A DNA stretch of 58,170 nucleotides from Bacteroidia bacterium (GCA_026932145.1 JAIXKT010000048.1:1-58170); one strand, 5' to 3'; positions 17,584 to 27,543 are shown, counted from the first letter of the stretch. Translations and numbers: made by a program. Notes: generated by a model not told the origin, from the letters alone.

Positions 17584-18252
17584 TTACTTAGATAGATAAC
17601 CCATTGAAATTGCGTAGGGGATTAGCTTGTCTTTCATCATTTTTCTGGCACGGTGCAGCCTAGAACGAACTGTACCTATGGGAACGTCTGTGATTCTGGC
17701 TATTTCTTCATAGCTAAAGTTTTCTATATCACATAGAACTACAATCATTCTAAATTCATCTGGTAAGGCACTTAGGGCACCGGAAATTTCATCTCCTAAA
17801 GCGTTTTCAAATAATTTATCTCTTGCGTCAATGGATTCTGCATATCTGGCACGCCCTGTGTTTAGAAACAGTTCAGCCTCTTCATAATCTATTTTACCGG
17901 GTTCACGGGTAACTTTTCGATATTGATTAATAAAGCTATTTTTTAATATCCGAAATAACCATGCTTTTTCGTTTGAGCCTTTTTGAAAGCTATGAAAAAA
18001 ACGGAACGCTTTTAGGTAAGTTTCTTGCACTAAGTCATTTGCATCATCAGCATTACCTACTAAGCGGTAGGCAAAGTGATACAATGATCTTAGGTGCGGA
18101 AGCATCGCTGTTTCAAAAAAAGCGTATTCTTCTTCATTCAGCGTTGGGTCAGATTCATTATCCGATACCTCCAAATGGGTATCATTTGTAAAATCCTCCG
18201 CTTCTTCTATCCCTGAACTTGGGCGGCTATGGTATGTTGATCTTATAGTCAT
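17584..18252 (-). CDS. ECF-type RNA polymerase sigma factor
   Basis: The 222-residue protein has sigma region 2 (about residues 55-120: LYHFAYRLVGNADDANDLVQ, then the WLFRILKNSFINQYRK helix) and region 4 (about 160-215: LPDEFRMIVVLCDIENFSYE, with the helix-turn-helix IARITDVPIGTVRSRLHRAR). The ~50-residue acidic N-terminal extension is longer than in most ECF factors. The start ATG overlaps the stop of ppk as ATGA, so the sigma factor is translated together with polyphosphate kinase. An anti-sigma-like gene follows. Its target promoters cannot be told from this window. Confidence 0.9.
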   Translation of the reverse strand: MTIRSTYHSRPSSGIEEAEDFTNDTHLEVSDNESDPTLNEEEYAFFETAMLPHLRSLYHFAYRLVGNADDANDLVQETYLKAFRFFHSFQKGSNEKAWLFRILKNSFINQYRKVTREPGKIDYEEAELFLNTGRARYAESIDARDKLFENALGDEISGALSALPDEFRMIVVLCDIENFSYEEIARITDVPIGTVRSRLHRARKMMKDKLIPYAISMGYLSK

Positions 18253-20369
18253 GGTTGTAGTTGATTAAATGGCACATTTTCTACTGCCCGCTGACGCTGC
18301 TGTGAAAATGTTAAAAAATAATCCTGCGCAGAAAATAACTCTTTGCTGTCTGTATTTAACTTATCTACCTTTCGATAAGTTCCATCGGGTGATAAAATTC
18401 TTGCCTTTTCATTATCTTTAAACATAGTATCTAAAATATCCATTGTTTGTTGCTTCACTAAATCATCATCTAAGGGAAACATTACCTCTACACGCTTATT
18501 TAGGTTTCTGGGCATCCAGTCTGCACTACCGGAATATAGGTTTACAATTCCATTATACTCAAAGTAATAAATCCTTGAATGTTCTAAAAATCTACCGACA
18601 ATGCTTCTCACGGTTATGTTTTCGCTTACTTGCTTGATGCCGGGTATTAAAGAGCAAATTCCCCGAATGACTAAGTCTATTTTTACGCCGGCTACTGAGG
18701 CACGGTATAGCTGATAAATCATTTCGGTATCTAAGAGGGAGTTCATCACGATTCTGATACGGGAGGGTACTTCGGCGGTATGGTATTTGATACATTCTTC
18801 AATGAGTTCCAAGCATCGCTGACGCATATTTATCGGTGCTATATAGATTTTACGCCAGCCGGTTTGGCGGGAATAACCTGTTAGGACGTTAAAGAGTTCA
18901 CTTAGGTCTTCACCGATAGCGCGGTTCGCAGTTAGCAGCCCTAAGTCTGTATAAATCTTAGCGGTAGTTTCATTATAGTTTCCGGTACTTAGGTGGGAAT
19001 ACAGCACAACGTCATCTTTTTCTTTCCGAACTATCTGCAATACCTTGCAGTGTGTTTTTAAGCCCATTACGCCATAAATAACGGTAGCACCTGCGGTTTC
19101 TAATTCTCTTGCCCAAACGATATTGGTTTCTTCGTTGAACCTTGCTTTGAGTTCTATAAGGGCGGTAACTTGTTTTCCATTGGCAACGGCTTCTTTCAGA
19201 GCAGCTACGATGGGGGATTTTCCGCTGGTTCGATACAAGGTTTGTTTGATGGCCAATACCGCAGGGTCTTTTGCCGCTTCTTTAATCAATTCGATAATGG
19301 GATAAAAGCTATCGTAAGGGTGGTGCAGTAAAATATCTCGTTTGCGAATAGCTTCAAAGATATTCGACTTATTTAGCAATGCCGGTGGTATCGCAGCCAC
19401 AAATGGTGAATCTTTAATATCCGGATTTTCAATAACATCAGATAACGATTTTAAGGCATCTAAGCCCAACATCCCTTTGACCACATATAGGTCGTTTGGG
19501 TGCAACTTCATAATATCCACCAATGTTTTGCGGCTGCTTTCACTCATAGAGTCGCTCACTTCTAAGCGAATTACTTCTCCATGTTTTTGGTTTCGGATTT
19601 CCTTTTCAATCATCTTCAGTAAATCATCGGCTTCAGCTTCAGAAATATCTAAATCCGTATTTCTTGTAATCCGAAATTGGCTGATGTTGATAATTTTCAT
19701 ATTGGGAAAAAGCATATCAATATGTTCTTCCACGATTTGCTCTAAGAGGATTAGGTCATACTTACGGTGGTGATTAAAGTATAGATAGCGTGGTAATATT
19801 CCGGGCAAAGGTACTACGGCAATCTTATGGCCGGTTTTTCGGAAAGGTTCGCGAAGCTCTACCAATAAATTTAAGCCAAGGTTTCTGAATTTCGGAAAAG
19901 GGTGCGTTGGATCTATGGCTAATGGGGTTAAAATAGGAAAAACTTGATTCCGAAAAAACTTATGTACATATTCCTGCTGGTTATCCGTAAGTGTTTGATA
20001 ATTCCTAAAACGCACTCCTTTTTTGCGAAGTTCGGGAACAATTTCTTCCAAGATAGTTTTAGAATGGCTTGCAATCATTGGATGGAGTAGCCTATAAATT
20101 TTTTCTAATTGCTCACGGGGAGTTAATCCATCCGGTGTGTGTGTAACTATTTCTGCATCAATTTGTTCCTTAAACCCAGCAACTCGAATCATAAAGAACT
20201 CATCTAAATTTGTGGTAAAAATAGTAGCAAACTTCCACCGCTCTAAAATGGGATGTCTTTTATCCTGCGCCTCTTCTAATACTCGTTCATTAAATCGGAG
20301 CCAACTTAACTCGCGGTTGATGTAATATTTTGGGTCTTGGAGATTTACTGTAGATTGCGTCTGAGCCAT
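18249..20369 (-). CDS. ppk1: Polyphosphate kinase 1
   Basis: PPK1 makes inorganic polyphosphate from ATP through a phosphohistidine. The 706-residue length is normal. The N-terminal domain (YINRELSWLRFNERVLEEA), head domain and two catalytic domains are complete. The autophosphorylated His is H459 in HLSTGNYNETTA, and the second conserved His lies in EHSRIYYFEYNG. The promoter box TATTTTTG ends only 5 nt before the ATG. The stop overlaps the start of an ECF sigma gene (ATGA), an unusual coupling. It works in the cytosol or at the inner membrane. Confidence 0.95.
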   Translation of the reverse strand: MAQTQSTVNLQDPKYYINRELSWLRFNERVLEEAQDKRHPILERWKFATIFTTNLDEFFMIRVAGFKEQIDAEIVTHTPDGLTPREQLEKIYRLLHPMIASHSKTILEEIVPELRKKGVRFRNYQTLTDNQQEYVHKFFRNQVFPILTPLAIDPTHPFPKFRNLGLNLLVELREPFRKTGHKIAVVPLPGILPRYLYFNHHRKYDLILLEQIVEEHIDMLFPNMKIINISQFRITRNTDLDISEAEADDLLKMIEKEIRNQKHGEVIRLEVSDSMSESSRKTLVDIMKLHPNDLYVVKGMLGLDALKSLSDVIENPDIKDSPFVAAIPPALLNKSNIFEAIRKRDILLHHPYDSFYPIIELIKEAAKDPAVLAIKQTLYRTSGKSPIVAALKEAVANGKQVTALIELKARFNEETNIVWARELETAGATVIYGVMGLKTHCKVLQIVRKEKDDVVLYSHLSTGNYNETTAKIYTDLGLLTANRAIGEDLSELFNVLTGYSRQTGWRKIYIAPINMRQRCLELIEECIKYHTAEVPSRIRIVMNSLLDTEMIYQLYRASVAGVKIDLVIRGICSLIPGIKQVSENITVRSIVGRFLEHSRIYYFEYNGIVNLYSGSADWMPRNLNKRVEVMFPLDDDLVKQQTMDILDTMFKDNEKARILSPDGTYRKVDKLNTDSKELFSAQDYFLTFSQQRQRAVENVPFNQLQP

Positions 20370-20374
20370 AGCTA

Positions 20375-20382
20375 CAAAAATA
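20375..20382 (-). promoter_or_regulatory. -7 element TATTTTTG, 5 nt before the ppk1 ATG
   Basis: This is a perfect TAnnTTTG match on the minus strand. TAGCT is all that lies between it and the start codon, so the ppk1-sigma mRNA should be leaderless. Confidence 0.55.
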
Positions 20383-20475
20383 CAACCAAAAACGGCTATA
20401 AAATTAAAATAACGTTGAGATTAATTCCTACAATAAGAAGTAACTTTATTATTAACCGATACTATCCCCCAATTT

Positions 20476-20499
20476 ATCTATGGTTTAAAAACCATAGAT
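20476..20499. repeat. Near-perfect palindrome between prmC and ppk1
   Basis: The 11-bp arms ATCTATGGTTT and AAACCATAGAT are separated by two bases. It lies 28 bases past the prmC stop and about 95 before the ppk1 promoter. It could be a protein-binding site or a terminator without a U tract. The core CTATG...AAAACCATAG recurs in the inverted repeat at 8604-8619. Confidence 0.45.
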
Positions 20500-20526
20500 T
20501 TCATACTTTCTGAATCTAAGTATTTT

Positions 20527-21369
20527 TTAAAGAGATGCTATTATGAATCTTTTTTCTCCAAATTGGTCATTAAACGGGAGCACTGAAGAAAATTTATTTT
20601 CCTGAAAAAGATTTATCAATGTTTCTTGTTGGGTATAGTGGTGTTCTATGGCTACAAATCCATTGGGTGATAGTTGTTCTTGCGCGAGTAAGATTAAGTA
20701 TCTATAGAAAATGATAGGGTCTGTTTCTGGAGAAAAAAGTGCTATATTTGGTTCATAATCAACAACGTGCGGCATTATTGTATGTTTTTCGCTTGCCGGC
20801 ACGTAAGGAGGATTTGAAATGATTACATCAACTGTTGTTTTTGGATACATTCCAGAAAGTAAATCTACTTGGGAAAAATCAACAGAAAGTTGTAATTGTT
20901 GTGCATTTTGGCGGGCAATAGCTAAGCTTTCTAAGCTAATATCCCAACCCATAACGGTTGATTCGGGAATTAATTTTTTAATTAACAATGCAATACATCC
21001 GCTTCCTGTGCAGCAATCTAATATTGAAATGTTGGCTTGTTGTTTGATACGTTCATAAACCAAGTAAACCAGTTCTGCAGTTTCCGGCCTTGGGATGAGT
21101 ACTGCAGGCGAAACGGTGATTTTTAAGTCATCAAAATAAGTGTAACCCATAACATACTGAACGGGTTCGTGCTGCCTCAGCCGTTGCAAATATTGAACTA
21201 TTGTTTGATTTTGTTTGGCAGAAAAGGTTGTGTTTTGAGCTAATAGTTGAATTCTATTTTGGTTAGTAATGGCTTCAAGGACTCTGAATGTGATTTCACG
21301 AGCTTCTCCTGATGAATAGTATGGTGTAAGTGTTTTTTGAAATTCGGAAAGCCAGTGTGCAGCATTCAT
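20527..21369 (-). CDS. prmC: Peptide chain release factor N5-glutamine methyltransferase
   Basis: PrmC methylates the Gln of the GGQ motif in release factors RF1 and RF2, using S-adenosylmethionine. The 280-residue protein has an N-terminal helical domain and a Rossmann methyltransferase domain with the SAM site LDCCTGSGCIALLI (about residue 118) and the diagnostic NPPYVPASE. The ATG overlaps the stop of the AlkC-like gene (ATGA), and both lie downstream of kup. No release-factor gene is next to it. Confidence 0.93.
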   Translation of the reverse strand: MNAAHWLSEFQKTLTPYYSSGEAREITFRVLEAITNQNRIQLLAQNTTFSAKQNQTIVQYLQRLRQHEPVQYVMGYTYFDDLKITVSPAVLIPRPETAELVYLVYERIKQQANISILDCCTGSGCIALLIKKLIPESTVMGWDISLESLAIARQNAQQLQLSVDFSQVDLLSGMYPKTTVDVIISNPPYVPASEKHTIMPHVVDYEPNIALFSPETDPIIFYRYLILLAQEQLSPNGFVAIEHHYTQQETLINLFQENKFSSVLPFNDQFGEKRFIIASL

Positions 21370-22157
21370 AGCTGAATATTCCTAAGTGCTCGTTTTAAGA
21401 TATAGCGTGTTTCAGGAGTTTTTTCCTTGGTATTTGCCCAACGGGTACATAGGTCTTTTACCCATTCGGGGTTGTATTTTCCGGCATCGTTGAGCCAGTT
21501 TGCTACACTATTTTGGACGTATCTGCTGGTATCGGCACAAACGTATTCTAATAAATGGGCAGCTATTTCGGGGTTCTTTTTTAGAATAGGAATATGCTTT
21601 GTCCAAACGCCGCAGGGTCTAAGTACCTCAATAGCAAAACGGCGGACGTTAGCATCAGCATCTTGTACCCAAGATTCCAGCAGCCTGATAGATAAGGCAA
21701 TATCATTACTAAGAACAGGCCGAACGCTTATCCAAGCACTTTCTCGAACGGCAAAGTGGGGATCTTTAGCATACTTCAAAATACTATCTAAGAGTAAACT
21801 AATATCTTCTTGGTATTGAGCAAAAAGCCAGAAACACGCCCACTGCCGAACCATATCTGCTTTGTGGTTATGGATAACAGCCCATACTTCGGGTAAAATA
21901 CTTTCCTGCTTTGCCCAGCTAAATAAGTAAATACCAATTTGCTGAACTTTTTGATTTACAGATAATTCCGATAAATTAAACTGCCATTCAGGAGGTAATT
22001 TTTTCGGAAAATGAATTGAATACAGTAATTCTATTTGGTTCAGTGCTAAGTATTCTACCAGATTTGCGGTTTCTATTTCACCTATATTTAATTTATTTAG
22101 GATGTCTTTCGGAATTTCTGCTATTCTTTTAGCACCTATTCGTTTGGTTTCCAACAC
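21366..22157 (-). CDS. HEAT-repeat DNA alkylation-repair-like protein (AlkC/AlkD superfamily)
   Basis: This 263-residue protein is built of HEAT-like helical repeats. The C-terminal half has the signature of AlkC/AlkD-type DNA glycosylases: VRRFAIEVLRPCGVW, then RYVQNSVANWLNDAGK, then an end rich in Arg (RYILKRALRNI). Those enzymes remove N3- or N7-alkylated purines without flipping the base. Whether this one is active cannot be told. It starts with a GTG that touches the TAA stop of kup, and its end overlaps prmC by 4 bases, so the three genes are one transcript. Confidence 0.7.
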   Translation of the reverse strand: MLETKRIGAKRIAEIPKDILNKLNIGEIETANLVEYLALNQIELLYSIHFPKKLPPEWQFNLSELSVNQKVQQIGIYLFSWAKQESILPEVWAVIHNHKADMVRQWACFWLFAQYQEDISLLLDSILKYAKDPHFAVRESAWISVRPVLSNDIALSIRLLESWVQDADANVRRFAIEVLRPCGVWTKHIPILKKNPEIAAHLLEYVCADTSRYVQNSVANWLNDAGKYNPEWVKDLCTRWANTKEKTPETRYILKRALRNIQL

Positions 22158-24122
22158 TTAATAGCTAATTCGGGTAAGTTGAATTTTTTTGGCTGCGCTT
22201 ATGATTAAAGGTACTTTTTCAACTTTTACGGAACTGGTATCCAAGCCGAAGGCTTTGTCTTCGGGTAAACTATATTCCTTGATTAAAAAGTAGAGTTGCA
22301 TTACCAATGACTCAAAAAACGGTAGATCATTTTCATTGGAGAGGTATTTTTCAAGCACTACGAAGCGAAAATCTCCGGTAATGTTATTCCGGTTTAATGA
22401 TTCGTAGCGGCTGGTGATGTTTACTTCCTTATTTTTAACCATATCTTCAATAACGTACCGAAGCAGCAGGTTAATTCTGGGTTCAATTCTGAACCCTAAG
22501 CGAAAGTTGATCCAGATAATATCTTCTTGTAAAATTGTTTTTACCTGATACTCGGTAGTATGTGGGTCATCTAAGGTATCAACGTGAATAAACCAATAAA
22601 TATCAGCACGTTTGGGTCTTTTGTTAATGATGGAATACAATACCTTTGATTCAATTTTGGAAGGGTCATTTGAGGCAGTCATATACACCAAATGTGTAGC
22701 ATATTTATTGACAGACTTATCGTTTGAAAGTTCCCGTAGGGTTCCTAAATGGGGTTCTAAATCAACAAATTCTGTTAGTCTATCTTTGATTTTTCGGGAT
22801 TTTAGCCACGTCCACATTACGGTGAATAAAAGGCCGCCGACAAGCAGCGTTACCCAGCCGCCGTGTGTAAATTTGCTTAAATTAGCAATTAAGAAAGAGG
22901 CTTCAAGGGACAGGAATATGAGCGTTATCGGGATAACTATTTTTCGGGAAACATTACGGCTAATCAAATAATAGGTTAGCAACCAAGTAGTCATCAGCAT
23001 CGTTATGGTAATAGATAAGCCGTATGCTGCTTCCATATTGGCAGATTCTCTAAAATACCAAACAACTACTAAACAGCCGGTTAGTAGCATCCAGTTGATA
23101 GCCGGAATGTATAACTGCCCTTTTACGTTTGAAGGATATTTGATTTTAAATTTTGGCCAGATATTCAGGCGGATAGCTTCGCTGATGAGTGTAAAGGCTC
23201 CGGATATTAACGCTTGGCTTGCGATGATAGCAGCCGTAGCCGCAATTGCTATTCCGAGATACATGAACCAATTTGGCATGATTTCAAAGAATGGATTTAA
23301 GTCTAGCATTGGGCCGGTGCCGTCATTGGTTTGCTGCCCCACTTTGCTAAGCAGCCAAGCACCTTGCCCAAAATAATTTAAAATCAAACAGATTTTTACA
23401 AATATCCAGCTCATCCGCACGTTGTTTCGGCCACAGTGCCCTAAATCTGAATACAAGGCTTCAGCTCCCGTAGTACATAAGAAAACTGCCCCCAATAACC
23501 AAAAACCATTGGGAACGTTCGTAATGAAGTTAATAGCATAATATGGATTAACGGCCATCAAAACCTCTGTATGACCAGGTATTTTACTCACGCCAAGTAC
23601 TGCTAACATCAAGAACCAGATAAACATAATCGGCCCAAACATTATCCCAATTCGTTCTGTACCAAATTGCTGTACTAAAAACAATGCTAAAATGATTCCG
23701 GTAACAATTGGGACGGTTGGGATTTCGGAGTTTAGGAGGCTAAGCTGCTCTATGGCGGAAGTAACCGAAATGGGCGGGGTTATTATCCCATCTGCCAGCA
23801 GCGCACAGGCTCCTATAATGGCCGGAAACACTAAAATTTTACTTCGCTTCCTTACCAAAGCATATAAAGATAAAATGCCCCCTTCACCGTTATTATCAGC
23901 ACGTAAAGTCAAAATTACGTACTTAAATGTGGTCTGCAAAGTAAGTGTCCAAATGACACAAGAAATCCCCCCTAAAACCAAATCTTGCGTGATAATTGAT
24001 TCTCCCACAAGTGCTTTTAGTACATACAAAGGGGAAGTTCCAATATCCCCATAAACAATCCCAAGGGTTACTAATAACCCTGCTAAACTAACTTTGTTAG
24101 CATGACTTTGCTGCCCACTCAT
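22158..24122 (-). CDS. kup: KUP family potassium uptake protein
   Basis: KUP proteins bring K+ into the cell, usually with H+. The 654-residue protein opens with the family signature LGIVYGDIGTSPLYV, has about 12 membrane segments in the first ~450 residues, and ends in a ~200-residue cytoplasmic domain. The promoter box TAGATTTG ends 7 nt before the ATG, another case with almost no leader. It is the first gene of the kup-AlkC-like-prmC operon. Confidence 0.93.
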   Translation of the reverse strand: MSGQQSHANKVSLAGLLVTLGIVYGDIGTSPLYVLKALVGESIITQDLVLGGISCVIWTLTLQTTFKYVILTLRADNNGEGGILSLYALVRKRSKILVFPAIIGACALLADGIITPPISVTSAIEQLSLLNSEIPTVPIVTGIILALFLVQQFGTERIGIMFGPIMFIWFLMLAVLGVSKIPGHTEVLMAVNPYYAINFITNVPNGFWLLGAVFLCTTGAEALYSDLGHCGRNNVRMSWIFVKICLILNYFGQGAWLLSKVGQQTNDGTGPMLDLNPFFEIMPNWFMYLGIAIAATAAIIASQALISGAFTLISEAIRLNIWPKFKIKYPSNVKGQLYIPAINWMLLTGCLVVVWYFRESANMEAAYGLSITITMLMTTWLLTYYLISRNVSRKIVIPITLIFLSLEASFLIANLSKFTHGGWVTLLVGGLLFTVMWTWLKSRKIKDRLTEFVDLEPHLGTLRELSNDKSVNKYATHLVYMTASNDPSKIESKVLYSIINKRPKRADIYWFIHVDTLDDPHTTEYQVKTILQEDIIWINFRLGFRIEPRINLLLRYVIEDMVKNKEVNITSRYESLNRNNITGDFRFVVLEKYLSNENDLPFFESLVMQLYFLIKEYSLPEDKAFGLDTSSVKVEKVPLIISAAKKIQLTRISY

Positions 24123-24129
24123 CTCGAAG

Positions 24130-24137
24130 CAAATCTA
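24130..24137 (-). promoter_or_regulatory. -7 element TAGATTTG, 7 nt before the kup ATG
   Basis: This is a perfect TAnnTTTG match on the minus strand. No clear -33 TTG is seen at the usual distance. It implies a leader of no more than about three bases. Confidence 0.5.
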
Positions 24138-24211
24138 CGAATCTGTTTGGGTTATTTGGCCTGCTATAGTTTTGTTTTTAATTGCTTAAAAACAGTGAGT
24201 TATGATTTTTT

Positions 24212-25123
24212 TTAAAAAAACTCTGTTAGAGAAGCACTATTTTCAAGGATATTTAATGTATAAGAGCCGCCCATAATTAACGGAACATTTGCCGTTTCAT
24301 GCCCTGCCGGAAAATTAAATAATACCGGAAACTGATATTCAGCAACAGTAGAAGCGATTATTTCGGCAGCATTATGGCCAAATTTAACCGGATTGTCTTT
24401 CATATCTGTAAAACTTCCAATAATCATTCCTGATAGGGATTTTAATTTTTCGGAACGTTTTAGTTGCCACATCATTCTATCTATGTGGTATAAATATTCG
24501 TCAATATCTTCGATAAACAAGATGGCATTGCGAAAGTCTGGTTCTGATTTTGTGCCGATGCTGTGAACTAACAAGGATAGATTTCCGCCTATTAGATGTC
24601 CTTTGCAACTTCCTAAGCGGTTTCGTGTATGTTGTTGCTCTATGGTATAATGGATTCTTTGGCGGCCTTTTAAAATTTGGAATAACAGGGATAAATTTTC
24701 TTCTTGTCCCGGATTTAGGAGGGATACTGCCATGGGGCCATGAATTGACTGTGCATTATTTCTATTAGCTTCTGCCAATAGAACCGTTATGTCGCTATAG
24801 CCGATAATCCATTTTGGGTTACGTCTAAATTTTTTCCAATGAATTTTGTCTAAGATTCGGGTAGTTCCGTATCCGCCTCGGGCACACCAAATTGCATTTA
24901 TTTTGGGGTTATCTAACATCATTTGCAGGTCAAGGGTACGCTGCTCATCTGTTCCGGAAAACTGATGCTCGCTGTCATACAAATGATTTCCCAAAACGTA
25001 TGTAAACCCTTCTGCTATAATTCTATCTAAAGCTGGCTGGATTTCTTTTGGAGTAACTTTTCGAGCTGTTGCAATTATTCCAATAGTAGAACCTTTATAC
25101 AGAATGGGAGGGCGCTGAATCAC
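24212..25123 (-). CDS. LD-carboxypeptidase (S66 family)
   Basis: S66 peptidases trim the terminal D-Ala from tetrapeptides during murein recycling, in the cytosol. The 303-residue protein has the N-terminal GSTIGIIATARKV, the nucleophile Ser in IGYSDIT (about S110), the acidic residue in FIEDIDEYLYHIDRM, and the His in FPAGHETANVPL, so the Ser-His-Glu triad is complete. A GTG start is used, since an in-frame TAA lies directly before it. No membrane segment is present. It is a single gene. Confidence 0.9.
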   Translation of the reverse strand: MIQRPPILYKGSTIGIIATARKVTPKEIQPALDRIIAEGFTYVLGNHLYDSEHQFSGTDEQRTLDLQMMLDNPKINAIWCARGGYGTTRILDKIHWKKFRRNPKWIIGYSDITVLLAEANRNNAQSIHGPMAVSLLNPGQEENLSLLFQILKGRQRIHYTIEQQHTRNRLGSCKGHLIGGNLSLLVHSIGTKSEPDFRNAILFIEDIDEYLYHIDRMMWQLKRSEKLKSLSGMIIGSFTDMKDNPVKFGHNAAEIIASTVAEYQFPVLFNFPAGHETANVPLIMGGSYTLNILENSASLTEFF

Positions 25124-25216
25124 TTATTTATTAAATAACTAATTTGAGTTCTAAAAATCCCGATGTAGCTGAAAAATCTTAGATTATGTTGTTTGTTTGG
25201 TGGATTTAGTTATGGT

Positions 25217-27541
25217 TTAATATACCACAAAACGGCGGTGTAGGCGGGTTTTATTATTTACTTCAAGGGTAAGTAAATAGTTTCCGGCAGCCATTTCTTC
25301 GGTAGAAATAGTCAGTGTTTGGGGGGAATTTATCGGCATCTTTTGAATTATTTGGCCTTCAGAATTTCGTATAGTTATCTGTGCTTTAGCTTTATGCTCC
25401 CAACGGATATTTAGATAATGATTGGTAGGGTTCGGGAAAATGGTCAGTGCTTGGTCATATTGGTTTAAAGGTAGAGCTGTTGTAACCAAAGAGTCTTTGA
25501 TGCCTAGGCAATATTGCCCGAATTTTAGGGAATCTACCCGCATTTCGCCCACTTTGTCGTTAAGGTTATTTAGGTAGTTGGGGGTAGCCGAGATTTGTGC
25601 CCAGTCGTCTTCTGTGTTTTTACGGTAAAACATAACAATAGAGTCTTCTCGCATGGTGAGCCAAGGTGTGTCTAAGTAGCGAAAGGCTCCGGTTGTTCTG
25701 GCATCATAAGCAAAGTAGCCGGATACAACTTGGTTAGTGGCAGCAATACCTTCTACTGTCCAATAGCGGCTGGCAAGACGTACTCCTGAAACCGGTACTT
25801 TGAAGTTATCGGGTGTAACCCAGTGCATTTGAACCCGCCAAAAAGCAGAATCCGTAGGAGATGCCGTTTTGACATCTAAGCTGCATTGTGTTTGAGGATA
25901 GTCAATTTTGCCCGAAAAACCAGCCTGAACTATCTTGTAAGCATCCGTAGTGGCATCGCAGAGTTTCTCTTCAAGATCAATCATTGCCAATGTTGGCACA
26001 AAAGGCAAAGTAAAACTCTGCTGCCCTTGCAAACCGGAATAAGTCATCACTTGTACAGATTTATGCCAATTATTATCCATAAACGTAATTTCTACCCGAT
26101 TGTTATTCACATAGTTAGGTTTGTTATTTAGCTTTTGGCTAAGATAAATGGTTGCTGTATTTCCCTGGGTAGAGAATGAGTCTATTTCGTGGTGAGTCCA
26201 GCCGGGGGAAAATACCCAGCCGTCAAAAAAGCCCTGTAAATTTAATCCTGAGTAAGAACTGAGGTACTGTTTTAGTGAATCTGAACTATGGTGCCGGAAT
26301 TTAAAATGATCAAGATATTGCTTCATTGCTGCGAAAAAGGTAGAGTCTCCCAGATGCCCCCGCAACGAATGAGCAACCGTAGCTCCTTTTTCATAAGAAG
26401 TAGTGCCGTATGTTTTATCTTGCGGTACTCCAGATACAGGATAATAATCACCGTCATCTAAATGTGCATTGATTAGCACAGACCGGTGGATGTTTCGTAA
26501 GTATATTTTAAGTTCATCGTAGATAGCTTCTTTAAAGATGGCTTCACAATAGCGGGCAAAGCCTTCGTTGAGCCACATATCTTCGGCGGTAGCGCAGGTT
26601 GCTAAATTCCCAAACCAATGATGCGAAAGCTCGTGTGCCCAAAGAGTTTCATAGATAGTATTTCCATTGATGGTAACGGTTGGGTAGGCAATATTAGTAG
26701 CGTGTTCCATAGCCCCACCGGTAAATGGAACAGATACATAACCCACTCTTTCCCAATGATATGGCCCAAAACGATTTTCAAAAGCTAATAAAGTCGCTTT
26801 TAGTTTAGCGAAGGAAAGAGTTGCTTTTAGTGAATCTGTTGGACGCACATATAATGCGATTGGAATACTTCCCAATGCACCTTGAACCGTATCACGAACC
26901 ACAGTATATTGAGAAGCTGCCATACCGGCCAAATATGTAGGAATCGGATCTCTGAGCTGCCAGTGAAAGGTGTGTGTGCCGTTTCCATTATCGGTTGTTG
27001 TTAGTAATGTTCCGCTACAAACGGCTGTACGGGCAGTTGAAACGGTGATGTAAAAATCATAAGTAGCTCGATCAGTGAAGTTATCTACACAAGGAAACCA
27101 AACTTTCCCAAAATTATGCGGTATTTGGGTCAGGGAAACCCCTAAGTTAAAAGCAACGCTGGTATCATTGCTAAAATAAAAACCTCCGAAACCGGCAGGA
27201 TCTTGCATTGGTTGCCCATGATAAAAAACCTGTATAGTGCTTTGCTGCCCATTAGCCAAAGGCGTAGGAAGGTTCACCCGAAGAAGTGTATCATTGTATA
27301 AGTAGGTGGTCGGTACATTGTTTACCCAAACAGAATCTACAATTAACCGGAGAAGTTCAAGTTCAACGGTTGTTAGGCCGGCTTGCTGGGCGTGAATGGT
27401 AACATCGGTTTTGGCATAAACCTGTTTTGCAGCAAAGCTCGGAATAGACATCTGAATGGCATAATGCTCTACATCAAATTGTTGTGAGAATAATGCGAAA
27501 CAGCTTCCGAAAAAAAAAGGCAATAGAAATAGTTTTTTCAT
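25217..27541 (-). CDS. Secreted M1 metallopeptidase with T9SS type A sorting domain
   Basis: The 774-residue protein has a signal peptide (MKKLFLLPFFFGSCFALFSQ) and an M1 aminopeptidase N-domain fold. The substrate motif is GGAMEHATN in place of GAMEN, and the zinc site is HELSHHWFGN with the third ligand Glu 18 residues on, in NEGFARY. The last ~75 residues (IFPNPTNHYLNIRW to the end) are a type A T9SS sorting domain, so the enzyme should be exported and attached to the surface. The ATG at 27541 lies two bases after the stop of the kinase gene, so the peptidase is co-translated with a TPR histidine kinase, which is unusual. Confidence 0.9.
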   Translation of the reverse strand: MKKLFLLPFFFGSCFALFSQQFDVEHYAIQMSIPSFAAKQVYAKTDVTIHAQQAGLTTVELELLRLIVDSVWVNNVPTTYLYNDTLLRVNLPTPLANGQQSTIQVFYHGQPMQDPAGFGGFYFSNDTSVAFNLGVSLTQIPHNFGKVWFPCVDNFTDRATYDFYITVSTARTAVCSGTLLTTTDNGNGTHTFHWQLRDPIPTYLAGMAASQYTVVRDTVQGALGSIPIALYVRPTDSLKATLSFAKLKATLLAFENRFGPYHWERVGYVSVPFTGGAMEHATNIAYPTVTINGNTIYETLWAHELSHHWFGNLATCATAEDMWLNEGFARYCEAIFKEAIYDELKIYLRNIHRSVLINAHLDDGDYYPVSGVPQDKTYGTTSYEKGATVAHSLRGHLGDSTFFAAMKQYLDHFKFRHHSSDSLKQYLSSYSGLNLQGFFDGWVFSPGWTHHEIDSFSTQGNTATIYLSQKLNNKPNYVNNNRVEITFMDNNWHKSVQVMTYSGLQGQQSFTLPFVPTLAMIDLEEKLCDATTDAYKIVQAGFSGKIDYPQTQCSLDVKTASPTDSAFWRVQMHWVTPDNFKVPVSGVRLASRYWTVEGIAATNQVVSGYFAYDARTTGAFRYLDTPWLTMREDSIVMFYRKNTEDDWAQISATPNYLNNLNDKVGEMRVDSLKFGQYCLGIKDSLVTTALPLNQYDQALTIFPNPTNHYLNIRWEHKAKAQITIRNSEGQIIQKMPINSPQTLTISTEEMAAGNYLLTLEVNNKTRLHRRFVVY

Positions 27542-27543
27542 AT

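Noticed and set aside
19342-19773. A 143-codon frame antisense to ppk1.
   Set aside because: ppk1 is well conserved on the other strand; the antisense translation has no recognisable domain.
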